DNA of 64,000 bases, taken from assembly GCF_030503675.1 (NCBI RefSeq), contig NZ_CP129964.1, forward strand, positions 682,001-746,000. The letters run 5' to 3'. The notes beneath the pieces are model-generated. The model was given only the letters and a program-made list of their open reading frames with translations, did no database searches and was not told the DNA's origin. Below, in pieces: positions 26,989 to 36,864 of this stretch. The number at the start of each line of letters is the position of its first letter. Position 1 is the stretch's first letter. The position numbers and the translations under genes were made by a program. This DNA is from Lutimonas zeaxanthinifaciens (GTDB lineage Bacteria; Bacteroidota; Bacteroidia; Flavobacteriales; Flavobacteriaceae).

Positions 26989-28254
26989 ATGTTCACTAAA
27001 AAAGTTTTAGGAATTATCCTCGGAGGAGGACAGGGATCTCGACTTTACCCCCTTACAGAAAGTCGTTCTAAACCTGCTGTGCCGATAGCGGGCAAATACA
27101 GATTAGTCGATATTCCAATTTCGAATTGTATCAACTCAGAGATCAAAAGAATGTATGTGTTGACACAATTTAATTCCGCATCCCTTAACAGACATATTAA
27201 GAACACCTATCATTTTAGTTTCTTCAGCCAGGCATTTGTAGATGTTCTTGCAGCTGAACAGACCCCTATGAGCGATACCTGGTTTCAGGGCACGGCTGAT
27301 GCAGTTCGACAAAGCATGCATCATTTCCTAAGGCATGAATTTGAATATGCTTTGATTTTATCAGGAGATCAGTTGTATCAGATGGACTATAACCTGATGG
27401 TCGATCAACACATCAAAAGCAAGGCGAAAATTTCTATTGCTACAATTCCTGTTAATGCGAAAGAAGCTACCTCTTTTGGAATTCTTAAATCTGATGAAAA
27501 GAACAAAATAACCTCGTTCATTGAAAAGCCGGATTCAAGTTTGCTTCCAGACTGGACTTCTGAAGTGAGCGATGACATGAAGGCGGCTGGACGAAATTAT
27601 CTTGCTTCGATGGGGATCTACATATTTAACAGGGATTTGCTGATCGATCTGATGAATAATCCGGATACAAATGATTTTGGAAAGGAAATAATTCCGCAGT
27701 CAATCGATAAGCATAAGGTAGTGAGCTATCAATACGAAGGATATTGGACGGATATAGGAAATATAGATTCATTTTTTGAAGCGAATCTGGGATTGACAGA
27801 TGATATTCCTGCCTTCGATCTTTATGACCGAAACAAACGGATCTATACCAGAGCAAGAATGCTTCCCACTTCAAAAATTTCAGGAACAACCTTGAATAGA
27901 AGCGTCATTGGTGAAGGATGTATTATCCATGCTGCAAAAATAGACAGGTCAGTTATTGGAATCCGTTCGCGAATTGGAAACGAATCTACGGTGATCAATA
28001 CGTATATGATGGGTAATGACTGGTACGAGACCCTTGATGATATCGAAAAGAAAAGAACACAGATACTGATGGGTATTGGTGAGCGATGCTTTATAAAGAA
28101 CGCCATCATTGATAAAAATTGCCGCATTGGAGATGATGTAAGAATTAATGGAGGGCCTCATCAAAAAGACAGAGAAACTGAAACTTACTGTGTTAAGGAT
28201 GGCATTGTTGTTATCAAGAAAGGTGCAGTTATTCCAAAAGGATACGTAATTTAA
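26989..28254 (+). CDS. glgC: Glucose-1-phosphate adenylyltransferase
   Basis: The 421-residue enzyme makes ADP-glucose from ATP and glucose-1-phosphate, the first committed step of bacterial glycogen synthesis. IILGGGQGSRLYPLTESRSK is the nucleotide and activator region, SGDQLYQMDY the metal-binding segment and FIEKP the sugar-phosphate contact. YWTDIGNIDSFFEAN precedes the C-terminal left-handed beta-helix, which is typically involved in allosteric control. Length is normal for bacterial GlgC. It starts two bases after the glgA C-half stop, so it belongs to the same transcript, and it supplies donor for both synthases upstream. Confidence 0.96.
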   Translation: MFTKKVLGIILGGGQGSRLYPLTESRSKPAVPIAGKYRLVDIPISNCINSEIKRMYVLTQFNSASLNRHIKNTYHFSFFSQAFVDVLAAEQTPMSDTWFQGTADAVRQSMHHFLRHEFEYALILSGDQLYQMDYNLMVDQHIKSKAKISIATIPVNAKEATSFGILKSDEKNKITSFIEKPDSSLLPDWTSEVSDDMKAAGRNYLASMGIYIFNRDLLIDLMNNPDTNDFGKEIIPQSIDKHKVVSYQYEGYWTDIGNIDSFFEANLGLTDDIPAFDLYDRNKRIYTRARMLPTSKISGTTLNRSVIGEGCIIHAAKIDRSVIGIRSRIGNESTVINTYMMGNDWYETLDDIEKKRTQILMGIGERCFIKNAIIDKNCRIGDDVRINGGPHQKDRETETYCVKDGIVVIKKGAVIPKGYVI

Positions 28255-28269
28255 CTAACAATTAATAGC

Positions 28270-30207
28270 ATGCAAAAGCAGCAAAGAGTCGTTATTGACC
28301 GTGTTTCTCCACAAATTAACGGCGGAGCTTATTATATTAAAAGAGTAGTGGGCCAACTGGTCCATGTGTCAGCGGACGTACTTGCCGACGGACATGATGT
28401 GTTGGCGGTTTCCATACGATATAAGCATCAAAGTGACAGAAGGTGGAATGAGGTAAGAATGCATCCCGGCCATAATGATGAATGGTATGGTTCCTTCAAA
28501 GTTGAAAAACAAGGAAATTATGCATACAAAATTGAAGGCTGGGTTGATTATGCACTCAATTGGCAACATGGTATCAGCAGAAAGATTCAGGATGGTCAGC
28601 ATGTAAGTTCTGAGTTATCCGAAGGGGTTTTGTATCTCAAACAGGTTATGAAAAAGGCAGATGCTGAAGAAAAAAAGTATTTAAAAGGCCTTATTTCATT
28701 GTTTGGAAACGAAAGTGATTATACAGAAGCAGTTGAGGAATCCGAGTCGAAAAAACTTAAGGAGATTTTTGAAAAGTATCCTGCAAAAATATTGGCAAAT
28801 ACCTCTGAGGAATTGCCTGTTTATGTAGATAGAAAGAAGGCACTTTTTAGTACCTGGTATGAATTCTTTCCAAGATCATCCTCAAAAGAAGAGAACAGGC
28901 ACGGAACCTTTAAGGATTGCATTCCTTTGCTTGGAAGGGTGGCTGAGATGGGTTTTGACACCCTTTATTTTCCACCTATCCATCCTATTGGGGAAGTTAA
29001 CCGTAAGGGTAAAAATAATACAACCAATGCCTTGGAAGGAGATGTTGGATCCTGTTGGGGTATTGGTTCAAAAGAGGGAGGCCATAAGGATATTCACCCA
29101 CAGCTGGGAAGTATCGATGATTTTAAAGAATTAATTAGAGAGGCAAATTCGCTTGGCGTTGAGATTGCAATGGACTATGCCTTGCAGGCTGCCCCGGATC
29201 ATCCATGGGTTAAGGATCATCCTTCATGGTTTAAATGGCGACCCGACGGAACTGTACAATATGCCGAGAATCCTCCAAAAAAGTATCAGGATATCCTGCC
29301 CATATATTTTGAATCAGAAGAATTTAAAGGATTATGGAAGGAATGTCTGGATATCTTATTTTACTGGATAGATTGTGGAATACGAATTTTCAGGGTTGAT
29401 AATCCACATACCAAACCTTTTTATTTTTGGAACTGGATCATCAACGAAGTCAAACAAAAATATCCTGATGTTATCTTTCTTGCTGAAGCATTTACAAGGC
29501 CCAAAATAATGCAGCAACTGGCTAAGCAGGGCTACACTCAGTCTTATACTTATTTTACCTGGCGGGATAATAAGCATGAATTAATCAACTATCTTGAAGA
29601 ATTGACCAAGACGGAGCAAAGGGAATATATGAGGCCGAACTTCTGGCCGAATACCCCGGATATTAATCCTTATCATTTGCAGGGTGCTAATGAGTCCAAG
29701 CACATTCAACGCTATGTTCTGGCAGCAACTTTGAGCTCGAACTTAGGGATTTACGGGCCGATATTTGAGCAAATGATCAGTGCGCCATTATCAGGAAGAG
29801 AGGAATATTTGAACTCTGAGAAATTTCAGATCCAGCATCATGACTGGTCAGTTGAAAACTGGTTGATAAAACTTATTTCAGGGATCAATCAGGCCAGAAA
29901 AGATCATGAGGCCTTGCAGCAAACCAATAATATTAAATTTTGTCATATTGATAATGATCAATTAATAGCCTTTTACAAATGGAATGATGAAAGAACCAGT
30001 GAGGTATTTGTTGTGGTCAGTTTGGATCATCATCACGCCCAGCGAGGAACGGTTCAACTTCCTGTTCAGGACATCGGAATTGGTCATGACCAGGACTTGC
30101 AGATCAGAGATATTGTACCTGATGTAAGCTATACATGGAAAGGAGAATGGAATTTTGTTGAATTACATCCGAATATGCCTTTCCATATTTTTGAAATAAT
30201 TAAATAA
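28270..30207 (+). CDS. glgE: Alpha-1,4-glucan:maltose-1-phosphate maltosyltransferase (GH13_3)
   Basis: The 645-residue GlgE extends alpha-1,4-glucans with maltosyl units from maltose-1-phosphate. An N-terminal beta-sandwich (DUF3416-type, about residues 1-170) is followed by the GH13 barrel with YFPPIHPIGEVNRKGKNN, typical of GlgE. The nucleophile is Asp377 in FRVDNPHTKP and the acid/base is Glu406 in FLAEAFTRP. A C-terminal beta domain completes the usual layout. It is followed two bases later by maltokinase, which makes its substrate from maltose, while GlgC plus GlgM could make it from ADP-glucose. Confidence 0.95.
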   Translation: MQKQQRVVIDRVSPQINGGAYYIKRVVGQLVHVSADVLADGHDVLAVSIRYKHQSDRRWNEVRMHPGHNDEWYGSFKVEKQGNYAYKIEGWVDYALNWQHGISRKIQDGQHVSSELSEGVLYLKQVMKKADAEEKKYLKGLISLFGNESDYTEAVEESESKKLKEIFEKYPAKILANTSEELPVYVDRKKALFSTWYEFFPRSSSKEENRHGTFKDCIPLLGRVAEMGFDTLYFPPIHPIGEVNRKGKNNTTNALEGDVGSCWGIGSKEGGHKDIHPQLGSIDDFKELIREANSLGVEIAMDYALQAAPDHPWVKDHPSWFKWRPDGTVQYAENPPKKYQDILPIYFESEEFKGLWKECLDILFYWIDCGIRIFRVDNPHTKPFYFWNWIINEVKQKYPDVIFLAEAFTRPKIMQQLAKQGYTQSYTYFTWRDNKHELINYLEELTKTEQREYMRPNFWPNTPDINPYHLQGANESKHIQRYVLAATLSSNLGIYGPIFEQMISAPLSGREEYLNSEKFQIQHHDWSVENWLIKLISGINQARKDHEALQQTNNIKFCHIDNDQLIAFYKWNDERTSEVFVVVSLDHHHAQRGTVQLPVQDIGIGHDQDLQIRDIVPDVSYTWKGEWNFVELHPNMPFHIFEIIK

Positions 30208-30209
30208 CC

Positions 30210-31838
30210 ATGGCGGAAAAAGCCTTAAAGAACAAACTTCAGTCAACCTTCGAATTTGAAGGGGTATGGGAAGAACTTTTGGATAATAAAGATTTTATAG
30301 AAATTTTTTTGTCAGAGGTTTTAGAAGACTATATCCTGAAGCAAAGATGGTATGGCGGTAAGTCCAGTAAGCTGAAATATATTGAGCTCAGTGAGTATTT
30401 TAGAATTCAGCAGCACGGGGAGGTTTATTTTGGCTTACTTCTGGAAATCGATTTTGTTGAAGGGTTTTATCATCATTATTTTATTCCTATTGCTTTTGTA
30501 ACAGATGCGAGCTTTGCCAAAAGTGATAGAATACTTCCTATTAAAATTCAAGGGCAACAGGGGTACATTATAGATGCCATTAACCTGGAGGCCTTTAGAA
30601 AACTGGTTTTTGAAAGAATTTTAGGAGCGGTTCCTGTTGACAGAACGAAGGTTCAGTACCATCGCAGTGAATCATTTTGCGATGTGGTGTATGAGTCATC
30701 ACGGTTTATGGGGATGGAACAGAGTAACACATCTATCATATATAATGACAGATTCGTCCTTAAATTCTTTAGACGGATTTTTGCGGATAAGAATCCAGAT
30801 TATGAGATGAGCAGGTTTTTGACCGAGGTCAAGGATTTTAAAAATACCCCTGCCTATAAAGGGAGTTTAAATATTATTGATTCTGATAATGTCAATGTCA
30901 CCATTGCCTTAATGCAGGAGCTTGTGCCAAATAAAGGAGACGCCTGGGACTATATGCTTCATGAATTGCACGAAGTGTTTTTAAATCTTGATGCGAAACA
31001 TATTGATATAAATTCCCTTCAGAGAGTTGGTATGTTTGAAAGGATGAACATTAACCAGGTTAGTCCTGAAATTATAGATTGGATCGGGTTGAACCTTTTT
31101 GTAAAGGTCAGGAAACTTGCAGTCAGGACCGCTGAAATGCATATTGTTTTAGGTTCGGAGTTTGAAGACAATTCCTTCACTCCAAACCATTTTAACGGGG
31201 ATTACGAAGTGTGGTTGAAAAACAGGTTGATCCATCAGTTTCAGAACCGACTCAATACTGTTGAGAATCAGATGCATAAATTAGATGGCATGGCCATGGA
31301 CCTGGCAAAAGAATTTCTTGAAAAAAAGAATGTCATCCGAAAAAAAATTACAAATTTTGACTGGACCAAACTCAAAGGAGAGCGTATCAGGGTACATGGT
31401 GATTATCACCTTGGACAGATTCTGGTCACAGAAGATGATTTTTACATACTCGATTTTGAGGGAGAACCTGAAAGTACCATACGCGACAGAAAAGTAAAGC
31501 AACCTCCTTTGAAGGATGTAGCGGGATTGTTCAGGTCATTCCATTACGCAATTTATGCAAGCCTTTTTAACAATTCCGAGGCCTATAAAAGGCCCCAGGA
31601 AGAACTTTTTGAAGCAGCGGAAATTATATATGCTTATTTGACAAGTGTATTTCTTGAGACCTATGTTGAACAGGTTCAAAATGCCAATTTGAATATAGGT
31701 TATAATCAGGAGCGCATTTTTATATTAAAGTATTGTTTATTGGAAAAAGCTGTTTATGAGATAGGATATGAGCTTAATTCCAGGCCCAGATGGGCACTGA
31801 TTCCATTAAAAGGAATCTCTAATATTATAAATCATTAA
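30210..31838 (+). CDS. mak: Maltokinase
   Basis: The 542-residue maltokinase, which phosphorylates maltose with ATP to maltose-1-phosphate for GlgE, has a eukaryotic-kinase-like fold. An N-terminal cap has KQRWYGGKSSKL, common to Mak/Pep2 proteins. The C-lobe has the catalytic loop HGDYHLGQI (His396, Asp398) and the metal motif DFEGEP (Asp415). In many bacteria this domain is fused to trehalose synthase; here it stands alone, and no treS gene is in the window. It sits between glgE and glgB with two- and four-base gaps, so it is co-transcribed. Confidence 0.9.
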   Translation: MAEKALKNKLQSTFEFEGVWEELLDNKDFIEIFLSEVLEDYILKQRWYGGKSSKLKYIELSEYFRIQQHGEVYFGLLLEIDFVEGFYHHYFIPIAFVTDASFAKSDRILPIKIQGQQGYIIDAINLEAFRKLVFERILGAVPVDRTKVQYHRSESFCDVVYESSRFMGMEQSNTSIIYNDRFVLKFFRRIFADKNPDYEMSRFLTEVKDFKNTPAYKGSLNIIDSDNVNVTIALMQELVPNKGDAWDYMLHELHEVFLNLDAKHIDINSLQRVGMFERMNINQVSPEIIDWIGLNLFVKVRKLAVRTAEMHIVLGSEFEDNSFTPNHFNGDYEVWLKNRLIHQFQNRLNTVENQMHKLDGMAMDLAKEFLEKKNVIRKKITNFDWTKLKGERIRVHGDYHLGQILVTEDDFYILDFEGEPESTIRDRKVKQPPLKDVAGLFRSFHYAIYASLFNNSEAYKRPQEELFEAAEIIYAYLTSVFLETYVEQVQNANLNIGYNQERIFILKYCLLEKAVYEIGYELNSRPRWALIPLKGISNIINH

Positions 31839-31842
31839 TTAC

Positions 31843-33753
31843 ATGGCAGAAGTAATAAATCACAGTCTTTTTACCGAATTTGACATCAATTTATTTAAAT
31901 CCGGCAAGCATTACCGTCTTTATGAAAAATTTGGCTCTCATCCGATCACAGTTGATGGTGTTTCCGGAACTTATTTCTCGGTTTGGGCGCCATCGGCTGA
32001 ATCAGTATCGGTGATCGGAGATTTTAACTTCTGGAACGAAAAGCAGCACAGGCTTAACGTACGATGGGACGGTTCAGGGATCTGGGAAGGATTTATACCG
32101 GATGCAAAAGAAGGAATGCGGTATAAATATAAAATCAAGTCCCATCACAACAATATAGTAACTGAGAAAGCAGATCCTTATGCTTTTTCTTATGAGAAGC
32201 CACCAAATACGGCCTCCATTATTACCAGTATTGATGGATATGAATGGAAGGATAAAGAATGGATGGGTTACAGAAAAGAAAAAAACGGTCTTGATAAACC
32301 TTATGCCGTATATGAAGTTCATTTGGGGTCCTGGATGAGAAACGCTTCTGATAATACTTTTTTTAGCTATGATCAATTAGCGGAAAAGCTGGTCGATTAT
32401 TTAAAGAAAATGAATTTTACCCATGTAGAATTTATGCCGATCATGGAATATCCTTTTGACCCGTCCTGGGGATATCAGCTTATTGGGTATTACGCGCCAA
32501 CCTCAAGATTCGGATCTGCCAAGGATTTTATGAAATTATGTGATCGTTTGCATCAGAATGATATTGGAGTGATACTTGACTGGGTTCCATCTCATTTTCC
32601 TTCAGATGATCATGGACTGGGATTTTTTGACGGAAGTCATTTGTATGAGCACCCGGACCCTAGAAAGGGTTATCACCAGGACTGGAAAAGTTTGATCTTT
32701 AATTACGGCAGAAATGAAGTGAAGTCATTTTTGATCAGTAATGCGTTTTACTGGCTTGATAAATACCATGTTGACGGACTTAGGGTCGATGCGGTTGCAT
32801 CGATGTTGTATCTTGATTATTCTCGTGAAGACGGGGAATGGGAGCCAAATATGTATGGAGGCAGAGAAAATCTCGAAGCGATCGATTTTATCAAAGATTT
32901 TAACAGAGAAGTTTACGCCAATTTTGATGGTATTCAGACCATTGCAGAAGAATCTACAGCCTTTACGGGAGTGACCAATGATGTTGAATTTGGAGGTCTT
33001 GGATTTGGTATGAAATGGATGATGGGATGGATGCATGATACACTTGAGTATTTCGCAAAGGACCCTATTTACAGAAAGCATCATCAAAATGAGATTACCT
33101 TTAGCCTGGCTTATGCTTTTTCTGAAAAGTTCATGCTTCCTTTATCGCATGATGAGGTGGTTTACGGGAAAAATTCACTCTTGGGCAGGATGCCCGGGGA
33201 TGAATGGCAGCGCTTTGCCAATCTCAGACTTCTCTATGCCTATATGTACACCCATCCGGGAACAAAACTGATTTTCCAGGGAGGGGAATTCGGCCAGTCT
33301 GAAGAATGGAACTTCTCTCAAAGCCTGGATTGGCATTTGCTCGAATACAAGCCCCATAAAGGGCTTCAGAGCTTTGTCAGGGATCTCAATTCATTTTACA
33401 AAAATACTCCGGCACTTTATGAAAAGGCCTTCTCTGGAGAAGGATTTGAATGGATCAATTACGGAGATCATGAAAATTCTGTTATATCATATATCAGGAA
33501 GGGACATGACGAACAAAATGACGTTGTAGTAGTTTGCAATTTTACATCTGTGATTCGTAAGAACTATGAAATAGGGCTACCGAGAAAGGGAAAATTAAAA
33601 CAAATTCTCAATAGTGATTATAAGAAATACTTCGGAAGTGGGGTGAGTAACTCCAAAGCCATTGAAATCAAGAAAGTTGAAAGAGACGGCAGGCCTTTTT
33701 CTGCGGCCATAACCTTGCCTCCGCTAAGTTTAGTGGCTTTTGAGATAATATAG
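31843..33753 (+). CDS. glgB: 1,4-alpha-glucan branching enzyme (GH13)
   Basis: The 636-residue GlgB adds alpha-1,6 branches to the glucan. It has an N-terminal CBM48 with YFSVWAPSAESVSVIGDFN, then the barrel motifs EVHLGSW and EFMPIMEYPFDPSWGYQ. The nucleophile Asp316 is in GLRVDAVASML, the acid Glu369 in IAEEST, and LSHDEVVYGKNSL follows. A C-terminal all-beta domain ends the protein. The absence of a longer N1 domain places it among the shorter branching enzymes. It is the last gene of the tightly packed glg run; the GH31 gene follows 161 bases later with its own probable promoter. Confidence 0.96.
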   Translation: MAEVINHSLFTEFDINLFKSGKHYRLYEKFGSHPITVDGVSGTYFSVWAPSAESVSVIGDFNFWNEKQHRLNVRWDGSGIWEGFIPDAKEGMRYKYKIKSHHNNIVTEKADPYAFSYEKPPNTASIITSIDGYEWKDKEWMGYRKEKNGLDKPYAVYEVHLGSWMRNASDNTFFSYDQLAEKLVDYLKKMNFTHVEFMPIMEYPFDPSWGYQLIGYYAPTSRFGSAKDFMKLCDRLHQNDIGVILDWVPSHFPSDDHGLGFFDGSHLYEHPDPRKGYHQDWKSLIFNYGRNEVKSFLISNAFYWLDKYHVDGLRVDAVASMLYLDYSREDGEWEPNMYGGRENLEAIDFIKDFNREVYANFDGIQTIAEESTAFTGVTNDVEFGGLGFGMKWMMGWMHDTLEYFAKDPIYRKHHQNEITFSLAYAFSEKFMLPLSHDEVVYGKNSLLGRMPGDEWQRFANLRLLYAYMYTHPGTKLIFQGGEFGQSEEWNFSQSLDWHLLEYKPHKGLQSFVRDLNSFYKNTPALYEKAFSGEGFEWINYGDHENSVISYIRKGHDEQNDVVVVCNFTSVIRKNYEIGLPRKGKLKQILNSDYKKYFGSGVSNSKAIEIKKVERDGRPFSAAITLPPLSLVAFEII

Positions 33754-33860
33754 TATATAATTTCACTACTTGATATCAATACTCTCTTTTAATTGAATAG
33801 TTCGTAAAAATAAGGGGGTATTTTTAATATATCCTTATAGTTAGTGCTCTGTAATTTTAT

Positions 33861-33868
33861 TAGGTTTG
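33861..33868 (+). promoter_or_regulatory. -7 box before the GH31 gene
   Basis: TAGGTTTG matches TAnnTTTG and lies 46 bases before the GH31 start codon. It would allow the alpha-glucosidase to be expressed apart from the synthetic glg genes. No -33 TTG is seen at the expected spacing. Confidence 0.35.
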
Positions 33869-33914
33869 TAAGCTATGAAATGTTCTGTCTTTATGGCAGA
33901 CAAAATGAAGATTT

Positions 33915-36320
33915 ATGATTTTAAATACAGAACTGGAACACAAAGGGAATTTGTTCCCTTCAAAAGTAATATCGTACAGAAAAGATGTAGATACTTTTTA
34001 TTTTACCACAGATAATTTTGTGGTATTACAGGTTACCGTGAGACGAGATAGTGTGATCCGTTTCAGATATAGTACAAAGACGATTTTTGACAATGATTTT
34101 TCGTATGCCATAACAAAATATGCAAGCGAGGGTTATAACCATCTTGAGCTGACAGAGGATGAAACGCATTATATTATTACCACCTCAAAATTGATCTGCA
34201 AGATATCAAAGACGGACCTCAGAAAGTCTATTTATGATGCAAAGGATGATAAATTAATATGTGAGGATGAGCTAGGATTTCACTGGGAGGAAAGCTACGA
34301 ATTTGGAGGTGATATTGTAAAGATGTCAAAAGTTTCACAAGACAGTGAAGCCTTTTATGGGTTGGGAGACAAGCCGGTACATATCAATTTAAAGGGAAAG
34401 AGATTCGAGAACTGGGTAACGGATTCATATGCTTACGGAAGAGATACAGACCCAATTTATAAAACGATTCCATTTTACGTTGGGCTTCATCATGAGAAGG
34501 CCTATGGAATATTTTTTGATAACACATTCCGATCTTATTTTGATTTTTGCAGCGAAAGAAGAAATATTACAAGTTTCTGGGCCGAAGGTGGTGAAATGAA
34601 TTACTATTTCATATACGGCCCTGCCATGACCGATGTGGTAGCGTCCTATACGGATCTTACCGGTAAACCTCATGAATTACCCCCTTTATGGGCTTTGGGT
34701 TACCATCAATGCAAATGGAGCTATTATCCTGAATCAAATGTAAGGGCCATAACCAGTAAGTTTCGTGAATTGGAAATTCCTTGCGATGCCATTTACCTTG
34801 ATATTGATTATATGGACGGATTCAGGTGTTTTACCTGGAATAAAGAGCACTTTCCGGACCCAAAGAAAATGGTAAAGGATTTTGAGGAACAAGGGTTTAA
34901 AACCATAGCCATAATAGACCCTGGAATCAAGATCGATATGGAATACTCGGTTTTCCGTGAAGCCCTGGAGAAGGATTATTTTTGTAAAAGGGCAGACGGG
35001 CCATATATGAAAGGGAAAGTATGGCCGGGAGAATGTTTCTTCCCGGATTTTACCGATCCTGAGGTTCGCGACTGGTGGTCAGGACTCTTTAAAGAACTCA
35101 TTGAAGAAATTGGTGTTAAGGGAGTTTGGAATGATATGAATGAACCGGCGGTTATGGATGTTCCCGGTAAAACCTTTCCAAATGACGTAAGGCACAACTA
35201 TGAGGGAAACAGATGCAGTCATAGAAAAGCACATAATATTTATGGTATGCAAATGGCCAGAGCCACATATCAGGGCCTAAAGAAATTTTCATATCCAAAG
35301 CGCCCCTTTGTAATAACCAGGGCTGCATATTCAGGAACCCAGCGTTACACTTCAACCTGGACAGGTGATAATGTAGCTACCTGGGATCATTTGAATATTG
35401 CCAATATACAGGCTCAAAGGCTTAGCATGTCAGGGTTCTCTTTTGTAGGATCTGATATAGGAGGTTTTGCTGAACAACCCAATGGAGAACTTTATGCTAG
35501 ATGGATACAGCTTGGGATGTTTCATCCTTTTTTCAGAACGCATTCGTCAGGAGATCACGGAGATCAGGAACCTTGGGCCTTTGGATCGAACATTACAGAT
35601 ATCGTTCGTAAATTTATTGAAATCAGGTATCAATTGCTTCCTTATTTATACACTGCCTTTTGGAGATATGCTGAAGAAGGTATCCCTATTTTAAAGTCAC
35701 TTGTATTGTTTGATCAGGAAGATCAGCACACACATTACAGAAATGATGAATTTATTTTTGGAGAAAAGATTCTTGCCTGTCCTATTGCGGAACCAAATGC
35801 CAAAGGAAGAAGAATGTTTATTCCTCGTGGAGACTGGTATAATTTCTGGGATAATACAGTGTGGAAAGGCGGTGAAGAAGTTTGGGTGGATGCCGACCTG
35901 GACTCCATGCCTATATTTGTGAAGGCCGGGGCAATCATACCTAAGTATCCTGTTCAGCAATACGTAGGGGAAAAAGAGATCAAAGAACTTGAATTGGATG
36001 TATATTATAAGGAAGGAAAAGAAACTTCACAGGTATATGAAGATGCCCATGATGGTTATGACTATAAAAAAGGCAGGTTTAGCCTGAGAGACTTTAAGTT
36101 GATAGGGAAAAAGAAATCGCTTACGATCCAGCAGTTCAAGGCAGGGAAATATATGACCCCCTATGAAACTTTTAAAATCAATATAAAAGGCCTTCCTTTT
36201 AAAATCACTAAGATTGATATTGACCATGACCTGCTTGATTTGAAGAAAGTTAAGGTCAATGGAGATAATTCCTTTGTTATTGCAAAAGAATTCAACAGGT
36301 TGCATATTACAGGGAAATAG
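33915..36320 (+). CDS. GH31 alpha-glucosidase
   Basis: The 801-residue GH31 enzyme hydrolyses alpha-linked glucose from glucans or maltose. The N-terminal beta-sandwich is followed by the barrel with WALGYHQCKWSYYPE. The nucleophile Asp407 is in WNDMNEP, the acid/base Asp485 in TWTGDN, and FVGSDIGGF and HSSGDHGDQEPW line the active site. No signal peptide is present, so it is probably cytoplasmic and acts on internal glycogen or imported maltodextrin. Its place after the glycogen synthesis genes fits a degradative counterpart. A bidirectional terminator follows. Confidence 0.94.
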   Translation: MILNTELEHKGNLFPSKVISYRKDVDTFYFTTDNFVVLQVTVRRDSVIRFRYSTKTIFDNDFSYAITKYASEGYNHLELTEDETHYIITTSKLICKISKTDLRKSIYDAKDDKLICEDELGFHWEESYEFGGDIVKMSKVSQDSEAFYGLGDKPVHINLKGKRFENWVTDSYAYGRDTDPIYKTIPFYVGLHHEKAYGIFFDNTFRSYFDFCSERRNITSFWAEGGEMNYYFIYGPAMTDVVASYTDLTGKPHELPPLWALGYHQCKWSYYPESNVRAITSKFRELEIPCDAIYLDIDYMDGFRCFTWNKEHFPDPKKMVKDFEEQGFKTIAIIDPGIKIDMEYSVFREALEKDYFCKRADGPYMKGKVWPGECFFPDFTDPEVRDWWSGLFKELIEEIGVKGVWNDMNEPAVMDVPGKTFPNDVRHNYEGNRCSHRKAHNIYGMQMARATYQGLKKFSYPKRPFVITRAAYSGTQRYTSTWTGDNVATWDHLNIANIQAQRLSMSGFSFVGSDIGGFAEQPNGELYARWIQLGMFHPFFRTHSSGDHGDQEPWAFGSNITDIVRKFIEIRYQLLPYLYTAFWRYAEEGIPILKSLVLFDQEDQHTHYRNDEFIFGEKILACPIAEPNAKGRRMFIPRGDWYNFWDNTVWKGGEEVWVDADLDSMPIFVKAGAIIPKYPVQQYVGEKEIKELELDVYYKEGKETSQVYEDAHDGYDYKKGRFSLRDFKLIGKKKSLTIQQFKAGKYMTPYETFKINIKGLPFKITKIDIDHDLLDLKKVKVNGDNSFVIAKEFNRLHITGK

Positions 36321-36334
36321 TAAATGATTCACAT

Positions 36335-36368
36335 AAAAAAAAGCTGTCTTTTGGGACAGCTTTTCTTT
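36335..36368 (+). terminator. Bidirectional terminator between GH31 and DUF6249-like genes
   Basis: AAAAGCTGTC (36339-36348) and GACAGCTTTT (36355-36364) form a 10-bp stem with a six-base loop, flanked by A-run and T-run. It can stop transcription from both converging genes. Confidence 0.85.
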
Positions 36369-36392
36369 TGTAGACTCTTTTTATTCTTTTTA

Positions 36393-36728
36393 TTATTCCT
36401 CAATTCGATCTTTCTTTTCGATCATCGCGTTTGCTACAAGGAACAAGCCACCGAATAAGAAAATCATTGAAGGATAAGCAACTTCCTCGTCCATTACCGT
36501 ATAGGTTTCTATTAACGATGCCACGAGGATTCCTATTCCGATACCAACTGCCAACATACCGAACTTCAACGTAAGATTAGACCTGTGGGTTTTTTTGGAT
36601 TGGAAAAGTGAGGCATCCGCACCTTTTTCAATTAAGGCCATTCTTTCTTTGTTTCTTGTGCTAAGAAAAATATAAAAGACACCAAAGATTGATGCGAATA
36701 CTATTAAAGGGATCAATACTGCTTCCAT
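36393..36728 (-). CDS. Small DUF6249-like membrane protein
   Basis: This 111-residue protein has an N-terminal membrane helix, then LSTRNKERMALIEKGADASLF, a segment typical of small Bacteroidota proteins annotated DUF6249. Two further hydrophobic helices (about residues 52-70 and 85-102) and a charged tail end the protein. Such genes are often found next to ECF sigma factor genes, and here one is divergently transcribed 136 bases away. The function is unknown; a role near the sigma/anti-sigma pair is inferred from position. The family assignment is from memory of the pattern. Confidence 0.7.
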   Translation of the reverse strand: MEAVLIPLIVFASIFGVFYIFLSTRNKERMALIEKGADASLFQSKKTHRSNLTLKFGMLAVGIGIGILVASLIETYTVMDEEVAYPSMIFLFGGLFLVANAMIEKKDRIEE

Positions 36729-36789
36729 GATAAAATGTTTTTAGTTTAAATTAATTTCTTTCTATCTATGACGGCAGGTTTAAAATTCT

Positions 36790-36834
36790 GGTTACACTTT
36801 TTTTAAAAAAAATTTTTTGACGTAACTTGTAACC
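36790..36834. promoter_or_regulatory. Inverted repeat upstream of the ECF sigma gene
   Basis: GGTTACA (36790-36796) is exactly inverted as TGTAACC (36828-36834), separated by a 31-base A/T tract. It lies between the divergent DUF6249-like and sigma genes. TGTAAC-type sequences occur in autoregulated ECF promoters, so this may be part of the sigma factor's own promoter or an operator. No mapped promoter supports it. Confidence 0.3.
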
Positions 36835-36864
36835 TCATCTTTAAGAAAGGTGTCTTATAGGTAT

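Noticed and set aside
33754-33860. Weak hairpin TAAGG...CCTTA after glgB as terminator
   Set aside because: Only about five pairs are solid and no U-tract follows, so it is not listed.
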